Source of the DNA: Bacteroidota bacterium
GTDB taxonomy: Bacteria; Bacteroidota; Ignavibacteria; UBA10030
Length of the DNA stretch: 8,529 nt
NCBI GenBank assembly: GCA_003519375.1
Contig: DOWV01000387.1
Span: 1,179 to 9,707, forward strand
Direction of reading: 5' to 3'
The notes under the pieces are model-generated. The model had not been told where the DNA came from, ran no database searches, and saw only the letters and a list, made by a program, of their open reading frames with translations. Both the position numbers and the translations under genes were made by a program. Positions 1-5,047 of this stretch are shown piece by piece. Each line of letters starts with the position of its first letter. The first letter of the stretch is position 1.

Positions 1-479
1 CGAGCTTCCGTCGAGTCTCTTTTAGAAGAACGGCGATACACATCAAGATCCACCATCTCCCACGATTGTTGGCCGGCCCCCAGCACCGCGCCGATGACCG
101 CGCCGGCAACCACCACCCCCCCGAGGTTGCTGTAATTCACCTTGCCATTTCCATGCGATTCGACGGAGAGTATCACCGCCAAACCAACCCCAAGGCCGCA
201 TGCTCCTCCGAGCAGGGCAAAGTGGCCGGTCTTCGATCCCGTCGCGACATAGAGCGACTTCACGGAGGAAAGTGGTTCTGAGATCTGAACACCATTGGAC
301 GTCACGCCCGAGAGTTCTCCCGCTTTCAGAATACAGCTTGTCCCCTCCACGCGTTCACCATTCTCCAGGAGCGCGACGAAGTCACCAAAAGTGGCAGAAG
401 CGCGTTGCGCGAGTGCGGGCTCACAAAGCACGATGATGGCTATGACGAGACAGCGTGCGACTGATTGTTGAATTCTCAC
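1..479 (-). CDS. Exported protein with glycine-rich hydrophobic segments, 3' end beyond window
   Basis: This reading frame opens at a GTG (477-479) and runs 159 codons to the left window edge without a stop, so the C-terminus is missing. Residues 1-24 form a signal peptide: basic start, hydrophobic core CLVIAIIVL, and a signal peptidase I site ALA before Q25. A small polar domain of about 55 residues follows (GDFVALLENGERVEG onward). Two glycine-rich hydrophobic stretches come next, about residues 86-105 and 118-136, with G/A spacing like a glycine zipper, then WEMVDL and a basic tail. The pattern of short beta-rich domain plus glycine-zipper hairpin is common in uncharacterised envelope proteins of this phylum; no function is known to me. 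A GAGGA sequence lies 11 bases before the GTG, rather far. It starts 31 bases after the stop of the 145-residue gene and is probably cotranscribed with it. Confidence 0.72.
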   Translation of the reverse strand, partial: MRIQQSVARCLVIAIIVLCEPALAQRASATFGDFVALLENGERVEGTSCILKAGELSGVTSNGVQISEPLSSVKSLYVATGSKTGHFALLGGACGLGVGLAVILSVESHGNGKVNYSNLGGVVVAGAVIGAVLGAGQQSWEMVDLDVYRRSSKRDSTEA

Positions 480-510
480 GGAAGTGGTGATCCTCGTTAG
501 TGTATGGGTG

Positions 511-948
511 TCAACGACGTTTCGGCAAATCGTAAAACGCGAACAAGACCCCCCTGTGCCCACCCTCACGCGTATACTCTTCCCACCCGAACGTACAAGT
601 CTCCCTCCCGACCTTCAGCCCCTCGACAAGGACACTACTCGTGTCTTTGATCTTCATCCACGCGAAGGTGTAGTTCATGATGACATCGAGTTGGCGCGAT
701 GTCCCCTGAGCCACAGTTGGCGGCATCTCTTTGTCGACAAAGAACGAAACCGGTACGCAGGCGTACGCCAATGATTCCGGAAGAAGTGATCGGATAAGAG
801 AATTCAGTTTTTTGGAATCCTCCAGCCCCGTTTCGGCCGAATCAAACACGAAGATATGGACAAGGTCTCCCCTCCGCCCCGCCTGGTCATCGACACCAGC
901 TCTTCTTCCAGCTCTGGCAGAGGAAACGAATCTTGAGAAGAATCCCAC
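511..948 (-). CDS. Hypothetical protein, 145 aa
   Basis: I do not recognise this protein. The GTG start at 946-948 is chosen because AGGAG lies six bases upstream, an ideal ribosome binding site, and no ATG is available further upstream in this frame before a stop. From about residue 30 it reads like a folded soluble protein: alternating hydrophobic strands (LVHIFVFDS, YACVPVSFFVD, VIMNYTFAWMKI, GVLFAFYDLP) and one helix-like stretch (LEDSKKLNSLIRSLLPES). There is no signal peptide or membrane segment. The first 28 residues are rich in Arg, Gly and Ala and look less natural than the rest, and another frame is open across the same bases, so the N-terminus may be disturbed by a frameshift. It overlaps the end of the 56-codon ORF by 62 bases and is followed after 31 bases by the exported protein. 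Confidence 0.62.
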   Translation of the reverse strand: MGFFSRFVSSARAGRRAGVDDQAGRRGDLVHIFVFDSAETGLEDSKKLNSLIRSLLPESLAYACVPVSFFVDKEMPPTVAQGTSRQLDVIMNYTFAWMKIKDTSSVLVEGLKVGRETCTFGWEEYTREGGHRGVLFAFYDLPKRR

Positions 949-1057
949 GATACACTCCTGGCATGTTGAATGAATCTCGTCTCATGTCGAACTCGGTAAG
1001 GCGGCGGTGCACGGTGCTGAAAGCAAGGGAAACACTCTCATCCGAGAATACCCGCAT
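887..1057 (-). CDS. Possible small ORF (56 aa) overlapping the next gene
   Basis: An ATG at 1055-1057 follows an AAAGGAG ribosome binding site (1062-1068) at a four-base distance, so initiation here is plausible. The 56-residue product (starts MRVFSDESVSLAF, ends KKSWCR) resembles nothing I know. It runs 62 bases into the 145-residue gene in a different frame. Three readings are possible: a small leader peptide coupled to the next gene, the true N-terminus of the 145-residue protein displaced by a frameshift, or a chance ORF behind a chance ribosome binding site. It begins only 28 bases after the T-run of the terminator, so its promoter would have to lie within or before the hairpins. Confidence 0.3.
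   Translation of the reverse strand: MRVFSDESVSLAFSTVHRRLTEFDMRRDSFNMPGVYRGILLKIRFLCQSWKKSWCR
955..959 (-). promoter_or_regulatory. Ribosome binding site fixing the GTG start at 948
   Basis: AGGAG on the minus strand, six bases before the GTG. It is the main reason for accepting a GTG start, and it lies inside the overlapping 56-codon ORF. Confidence 0.55.
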
Positions 1058-1084
1058 TTCACTCCTTTCACAGAAATCGGGACA

Positions 1085-1133
1085 TAAAAAACGAAGACCG
1101 AACCGTCTCCGCTGATAGCGGGACAATTCGGTC
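1085..1133 (-). terminator. Rho-independent terminator after the anti-sigma-like gene
   Basis: On the minus strand, GACCGAATTGTC-CCGC pairs with GCGGAGACGGTTCGGTC around a TATCA loop: seven Watson-Crick pairs, two G-U pairs, three pairs, one bulged base and four pairs. TTCG and six T residues follow. It lies 112 bases after the stop at 1245 and would end the transcript of the sigma-like and anti-sigma-like genes. On the opposite strand there is no T-run after the stem, so it acts in one direction. Confidence 0.8.
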
Positions 1134-1148
1134 TCCTGGTAAATTCTC

Positions 1149-1181
1149 AGATTCGCCACAACCGCCGGTTGCGGCGAATCT
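1149..1181 (-). repeat. 33-base inverted repeat, long hairpin
   Basis: A near-perfect palindrome: arms of 15 bases (AGATTCGCCGCAACC and GGTTGTGGCGAATCT on the minus strand) with one G-U pair and a three-base GGC loop. No T-run follows on either strand, so it is not a classical terminator by itself. It lies 15 bases before the terminator stem, so the transcript would carry two strong hairpins in a row. It could protect the 3' end, act as a protein-binding palindrome or be a dispersed repeat. Confidence 0.7.
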
Positions 1182-1244
1182 ATGTGGCATTACTCCGACA
1201 AGGGCGCCCCTGACACCATCACTCCAGGTCTACTGTGTTGCAGA

Positions 1245-2648
1245 CTACCGCGACACGTCGCCTCCGGTCGGTCGTTTCGCAAACTGACGCCCATCCCAGT
1301 AGAGGACATTCCTCCGGAGGTTTTCGTAGTACGCATCGTTCAGAACATTCGTGATCCGACCCTGACTCTCATATCGCTTGTGCACTGCGGTGAAGTGATC
1401 CGAACCGCGCACGCGAACGCAGGTCATTGTTGAATCCAGATAGTAATATACCTCCGCATTGAAATCGAACACCGGCTCCATGACCGCGGCCTCAATCAGC
1501 CCCCCTTCTCTGGTCTCCAGTTTGACAACCTGATTTGTGATATCAACCCATTTGTCCTTCAGATCTGAGGGCGGGAAGATGAGATAGCAAAGCTCCTGCC
1601 CCTTGGACATCCCCAGTGGAACGTACTTCTCCGGCGCCGGTGCATAACCGGAGATTCTGCGGGGGTCCAGCACAAGAAGGCAAGCCCGCCCATACCGGTT
1701 GTTCTGGCCCGCCATGACGATCTCATCAATCCCGTCACCATCGAGATCCCTCTGAACAATGTGACAGACCACACCTGGATGCCAGTACTCACTCACGTAG
1801 GAGCCATCAGTCGCATTGAGCCGGATGAGCACGTTGGGGTACCAAGGATCATGGCTCGCGCTGATAATCACTTGCGGAGCACCCTTCCGCTCAAAATCTC
1901 CGACAAGCATCTGATAGATCCGGTAGTTGTCCGTGTAGACTTCACCGCCGATCACAACCTTACGGTGTACTGCGTACCTCCATCGTTCCGTACCATCGGC
2001 GTTGAAACACAAGATTGTATTTTCCGGCGGCGCAGAAGGATCACGCAGGTTTGTCCACCCAAAGACCGCGAGGACTTCCTGCCTTCCGTCTCCATCGACA
2101 TCGAAGGCCGTCAAGGCTCGTTCGGGATGCGAGGAAATCGATCCCTCAGCGCGCTTTACATCATATCCCCACCCGACGCGCTTCCTCCAGAGCTCATCAC
2201 CGGTTTTGTTATAGACTACCATGAACTCGTCCTTCGTGCGGGCATAGGAGGGATTGTCATCGCCCGGCAGCAATTTCGGGAGAAGGAAGGCCACAGCAAT
2301 GATCGCCAAGAATCCCGCCGACCACCGAGCCGGATATTGGCGAACGGACTGAACGAAACTCCGCGGCACCGAGGCTTGGCGGGAAACAACGAAACCGGCT
2401 GGCGAGATCCCCGCAGGGCGAATCGCACGGTCCGGAGCGTACAAGGCGTGTGCTGCCTTCTCCGCCTGAGCGGCTTGCAGTCTCCCGGCCTCCGCATAGT
2501 ATTCCTCAATCTCCTTATGCAACGAGGAGCAACCCTTGCACACGCTGAGGTGCCTGGCAATGTCTGCCCTTTGCACTTCCAGAAGATCCGACTTCAGGAC
2601 GTACAGCTCGAGCGTCCGTTCGTCGAAATGTTCACCCGATTGTCTCAT
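1245..2648 (-). CDS. Zinc-finger anti-sigma-like membrane protein with extracytoplasmic beta-propeller
   Basis: The 467-residue product has three parts. Residues 1-60 carry the anti-sigma zinc motif H33-x3-C37-x2-C40 (IARHLSVCKGC), as in zf-HC2 proteins that bind sigma factors in the cytoplasm. A basic linker leads to one membrane helix, about residues 110-128 (AGFLAIIAVAFLLPKLL). The remaining 340 residues lie outside the inner membrane and contain FG-GAP/VCBS-type repeats with calcium-type loops, D183-VDGDGRQE and D301-LDGDGIDE, plus related blades near GDFERKGAPQVI. Usual anti-sigma factors are much shorter; here a sensor-like propeller is attached. The ATG at 2648 has GGTG five bases upstream. 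It follows the sigma-like gene by 63 bases, and the gap holds a TATAAT (2682-2687) without a good -35. The transcript ends at the terminator at 1085-1133. Ligand and partner are unknown; the pairing with the preceding gene is inferred from position. Confidence 0.82.
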   Translation of the reverse strand: MRQSGEHFDERTLELYVLKSDLLEVQRADIARHLSVCKGCSSLHKEIEEYYAEAGRLQAAQAEKAAHALYAPDRAIRPAGISPAGFVVSRQASVPRSFVQSVRQYPARWSAGFLAIIAVAFLLPKLLPGDDNPSYARTKDEFMVVYNKTGDELWRKRVGWGYDVKRAEGSISSHPERALTAFDVDGDGRQEVLAVFGWTNLRDPSAPPENTILCFNADGTERWRYAVHRKVVIGGEVYTDNYRIYQMLVGDFERKGAPQVIISASHDPWYPNVLIRLNATDGSYVSEYWHPGVVCHIVQRDLDGDGIDEIVMAGQNNRYGRACLLVLDPRRISGYAPAPEKYVPLGMSKGQELCYLIFPPSDLKDKWVDITNQVVKLETREGGLIEAAVMEPVFDFNAEVYYYLDSTMTCVRVRGSDHFTAVHKRYESQGRITNVLNDAYYENLRRNVLYWDGRQFAKRPTGGDVSR

Positions 2649-2711
2649 GAATCACCAATCTCTTCAAGTCCGTGTTACCAGATTATACATGCACTTCCGA
2701 CCCGCTGCAGA

Positions 2712-3737
2712 TTACATCCTCGCGAGTTCTTTCTTCATTTTCTGTTTTGCCTGTTTCGCAAGGTACTCGAGCACCGTCCGGTGTTTTTTCCCGTAGACGG
2801 CTTTCGAGAGCCCCGGCATTCTTGCCTTGAGATGGTCATAGTACGACACTCCGTTCGAACTCCCTCCGCCAAATTCGCCAAGCAGAATCTCCTTGACGGC
2901 TTGGATGTAGATTTCAAAGATCTCAGCCGTGCGTTTTCCGCTTCCAACATACGTTTCACGGGCTGCCGCTGTCAGCGAACGGCACACACCATCTGCAATA
3001 CGGCCCACATCTTCCTGTCCGGTCTGTTGATCGGAGGTAATTGTAACAGCGTCCTCAATTGAAGCACCAACAGCGTAGGCCTCCTTGAAGAGCAATCCGG
3101 CAGACACCAAAGGAACAGCCCGTTGAAAGTCCTCATCTGCCAGCAGGACCCGGTGGAGTTTTTCGACCATCGTCGGAATCGAATCGCGGACGGAAACAAT
3201 CTGCGAAAACCTCTCGCGCAGAGCCTCGGGAGGCATAGGAGCCCGTTCAAGCCCCGGATCAACGTCACGCACAATGAGATACGTCTCGCCAAATCTCGCC
3301 CGATGCTCAAACAACATGCTACCTTCCATGTCCAGCATCATATTGCGGAGGATCTTGCCGAGTACGGGATCCGCTTCACTGTACAGTCGAACCAGTGAAC
3401 AGTGGACACGATTGAACACCAATCGGCGTAATGCCAGGAGCACATCATCTTCATGGGCCGTCTGAGGATCGAGCTCCTGACTTGCGAAGTAGGATTTCAC
3501 ATGCGTGAACATCCCTTCGCTATCCCTTCGAAAGAGGTCGGCCAGACAATCAAACACAATGTCTATTTCACTGAGCCCGAGGATTTCAAGATTCAGTTTG
3601 CCGCGGTGGATTCTCGAACGCACGAGAGGGAGAGCAAGGAGATAGCAGAATTGAACAAATTCGCGCACATCGAGCGGAGTGTACGTTCCGTCGAGAATTG
3701 CCTGTATCGTACGCCTATGTTGGGGAGTGAATTTCAT
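2712..3737 (-). CDS. Unrecognised 341-aa protein, possible divergent sigma-like factor
   Basis: Predicted cytoplasmic, mostly helical, with no signal peptide or membrane segment. No family is recognised with certainty. Residues 50-115 (LGLSEIDIVFDCLADLFRR, then LLALRRLVFNRVHCSLVRLY) have the spacing and residue types of sigma-70 region 2, in which an acidic DxVxxxxxxLFRR helix precedes a basic helix. The C-terminal 45 residues (YYDHLKARMPGLSKAVYGKKHR, then EYLAKQAKQKMKKEL) are basic and could hold a helix-turn-helix. The middle, about residues 125-290, is extra compared with ordinary ECF factors. The main support is context: the next gene, 63 bases on, encodes a zinc-finger anti-sigma-like membrane protein. 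I chose the ATG at 3737; a TTG at 3755 is possible and neither has a clear ribosome binding site. A short ORF ends by overlapping the ATG (ATGA), so coupling is possible. A Bacteroidota-type promoter lies about 139 bases upstream. Confidence 0.75.
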   Translation of the reverse strand: MKFTPQHRRTIQAILDGTYTPLDVREFVQFCYLLALPLVRSRIHRGKLNLEILGLSEIDIVFDCLADLFRRDSEGMFTHVKSYFASQELDPQTAHEDDVLLALRRLVFNRVHCSLVRLYSEADPVLGKILRNMMLDMEGSMLFEHRARFGETYLIVRDVDPGLERAPMPPEALRERFSQIVSVRDSIPTMVEKLHRVLLADEDFQRAVPLVSAGLLFKEAYAVGASIEDAVTITSDQQTGQEDVGRIADGVCRSLTAAARETYVGSGKRTAEIFEIYIQAVKEILLGEFGGGSSNGVSYYDHLKARMPGLSKAVYGKKHRTVLEYLAKQAKQKMKKELARM

Positions 3738-3875
3738 GAAGCGTGTCGCAGCCAAAAGTACATACTGAAATTCATCACCTGCACCCGCATGCCGCGCGAA
3801 TGGAGAAGAGGAAAGTGTAGGCTGGTTTCTGCTGTCAGATCGAATACACGGCGCAGCGAGGGGGAGAACTCAAGA

Positions 3876-3906
3876 CAAAGTTACTGCGCCCCGAAGAGAA
3901 AGGCAA
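3876..3906 (-). promoter_or_regulatory. Bacteroidota-type promoter for the sigma-like gene
   Basis: On the minus strand, TTG (3906-3904), 20 bases, then TAACTTTG (3883-3876), an exact match to the TAnnTTTG -7 element known in Bacteroidota, with a -33 TTG at usual spacing. It would give a leader of roughly 130 bases before the ATG at 3737. It lies in the gap after the small barrel gene, so the sigma-like pair probably has its own transcript. Confidence 0.5.
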
Positions 3907-3948
3907 GATGCGATTTCGGATTGCAGATCAGGCTTTGGGTGGAGCCGG

Positions 3949-3976
3949 CTGTCAGCATTCAGCGTTCAGTTGTCAG
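3949..3976. repeat. Heptamer array, four units (consensus YNKTCAG)
   Basis: Four consecutive seven-base units on the plus strand: CTGTCAG, CATTCAG, CGTTCAG, TTGTCAG. The last four bases of each unit, TCAG, are fixed and the first three vary. The array ends next to a 15-base GC palindrome (3977-3991) and lies 25 bases after the stop of the small barrel gene. It is one of three arrays with the same period in this window. Confidence 0.7.
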
Positions 3977-3991
3977 CGCCCGGCCCGGGCG
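3977..3991. repeat. Short GC-rich palindrome beside the barrel gene stop
   Basis: CGCCCGGCCCGGGCG reads the same on both strands apart from its centre base. It can fold only into a five-pair stem with a five-base loop and has no T-run after it, so it is a weak terminator candidate for the small barrel gene. Confidence 0.4.
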
Positions 3992-4001
3992 GGATCGACA
4001 G

Positions 4002-4736
4002 CTACCACATCCCCCCAATCGAGACGCCGAGCGTGAAGACCCCGATGTGATTCTCGCTCCTGACGTCTTTCACGGTATAGTAATCGTAGCCTTCCCGGCT
4101 GAAAAGAAAGTCGCCCGCCTCTGTTGTGCTCGTTCCGGGGATGAGGCGATATTCTGCGTGAACCGAGACATTTCTCAACGGGAAGATGTGAAGCCCAAAG
4201 CCGTAGCTGTACCGAAACGAGGAGGTGTTCTTTGCTCCGTTCCAGCTCTCAAACGGCGGCGTCGCACCGGAAATTGTAGATGACTCGGTGTTCGATCCCA
4301 GACCGAGAATGCCATACAAACTTACGTCGAGCCGTGTCGGAAGCCAATGAAACTGCATATCGAAGAACCAAATCGAGTAATGGGGATTCTTGTAGGATAC
4401 GTAAGTGCCCGATCCGGGCATTGTCGGCGCCCGGAACGAATTGAACTCCATCGTCCGCCAGTACGTAACTCCGCCCCCCACACCGAACGAATCGCCAAGA
4501 TAGAGATAGCCCAGCTGAAATCCGGGTCCGCTCGCCGATTGCCCGACTCTCAGCTCTCCGCTCTCGCCCGGGCCCCGAAAGATCGGGTCGCTGAACGTGG
4601 AGTAGAGGTACGACGCGAAAACTCCTCCGGGCCGGTTGCTCTTAGGCCCCTCCTCCTGGGCGATGGCGGAGGATGGAGTAAGTGAAGCAAGCACAATGAC
4701 AAACAAGGCAAGCGTGAATATTTTTCCATGCTTCAT
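4002..4736 (-). CDS. Small outer-membrane beta-barrel protein
   Basis: The 244-residue product starts with a clean signal peptide (MKHGKIFTLALFVIVLASL) with a signal peptidase I site AIA before Q27. The mature part is about 218 residues of alternating aromatic and polar strands (FASYLYSTF, FGVGGGVTYW, SIWFFDMQFHW, YGFGLHIF, VSVHAEYRLI, GVFTLGVSI) and ends in Trp, the aromatic C-terminal residue that the BAM machinery recognises. Size and pattern fit an eight-strand OmpA/OmpX-like barrel; it lacks the OmpA peptidoglycan-binding domain. Role unknown: structural barrel, adhesin or small porin are all possible. The frame extends 15 codons upstream, but ATG 4736 is preferred because it begins the signal peptide and has AGAGAG upstream. 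The gene sits alone, with gaps of 311 bases before and 264 after, each holding heptamer arrays. Confidence 0.82.
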   Translation of the reverse strand: MKHGKIFTLALFVIVLASLTPSSAIAQEEGPKSNRPGGVFASYLYSTFSDPIFRGPGESGELRVGQSASGPGFQLGYLYLGDSFGVGGGVTYWRTMEFNSFRAPTMPGSGTYVSYKNPHYSIWFFDMQFHWLPTRLDVSLYGILGLGSNTESSTISGATPPFESWNGAKNTSSFRYSYGFGLHIFPLRNVSVHAEYRLIPGTSTTEAGDFLFSREGYDYYTVKDVRSENHIGVFTLGVSIGGMW

Positions 4737-4890
4737 AGAAATTTCTCTCTTGACATGCCGGCGCCAGCTGAGATTATTCACGAACTATCAACTTCCCTCT
4801 GCAAACTAGCAGTCTGTGCGCTGAAAGGCAACAATCGATTGCCCAGTGGCGGAAAAGGAGGGATGGATGCACGATGGTGCGGGGGGAATC

Positions 4891-4925
4891 AGAGGTCAGA
4901 GGTCGGAGGCCAGAAGTCAGGAGTC
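4891..4925. repeat. Heptamer array, five units (consensus AGAGGTC)
   Basis: Five consecutive seven-base units on the plus strand: AGAGGTC, AGAGGTC, GGAGGCC, AGAAGTC, AGGAGTC. Differences are mostly transitions between G and A. No ribosome binding site or coding pattern goes with it, and the period of seven argues against a protein repeat. Confidence 0.75.
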
Positions 4926-5001
4926 AACATTGTCCCTTCAGCCGCACGGCGCGGGCACGGCAGGAACAAAGCTATCAACCCGCAATTCGCCCCTCCCGCT
5001 T

Positions 5002-5036
5002 CACTGTTCACTCTTCACAATTTACTCTTCACAATA
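5002..5036. repeat. Heptamer array, five units (consensus CACTCTT)
   Basis: Five consecutive seven-base units on the plus strand: CACTGTT, CACTCTT, CACAATT, TACTCTT, CACAATA. It begins 11 bases after the stop codon of the large receptor gene and would be transcribed as its 3' untranslated region. The unit is unrelated to that of the array 77 bases away. Confidence 0.75.
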
Positions 5037-5047
5037 CGTGGACTTCC

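Larger units (their letters stand above)
4737..5047. other. Gap without a gene, two heptamer arrays and a weak promoter candidate
   Basis: No reading frame here looks like protein. The gap holds the two arrays at 4891-4925 and 5002-5036. On the minus strand, TTGCCT (4831-4826), 17 bases and TAGTTT (4808-4803) form a weak promoter-like pair that would give a leader of about 60 bases for the small barrel gene. I find no convincing terminator for the large receptor gene that ends at 5048. Confidence 0.5.

Noticed and set aside
2682..2687. TATAAT as an internal promoter for the anti-sigma-like gene
   Set aside because: There is no acceptable -35 at the right distance, and the 63-base spacing with the upstream gene is well explained by cotranscription.
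1761..3062. 433-codon open frame on the plus strand
   Set aside because: It is antisense to the anti-sigma-like and sigma-like genes, crosses both and the gap between them, and has no domain pattern. The minus-strand proteins there show zinc-finger, membrane and DxDGDG motifs.
3453..4283. 276-codon open frame on the plus strand
   Set aside because: It runs through the sigma-like gene start, the gap with the heptamer array and the end of the barrel gene, and its translation is low-complexity and basic without motifs.
4891..5036. CRISPR array
   Set aside because: Units are seven bases with no spacers, and no cas genes are present.
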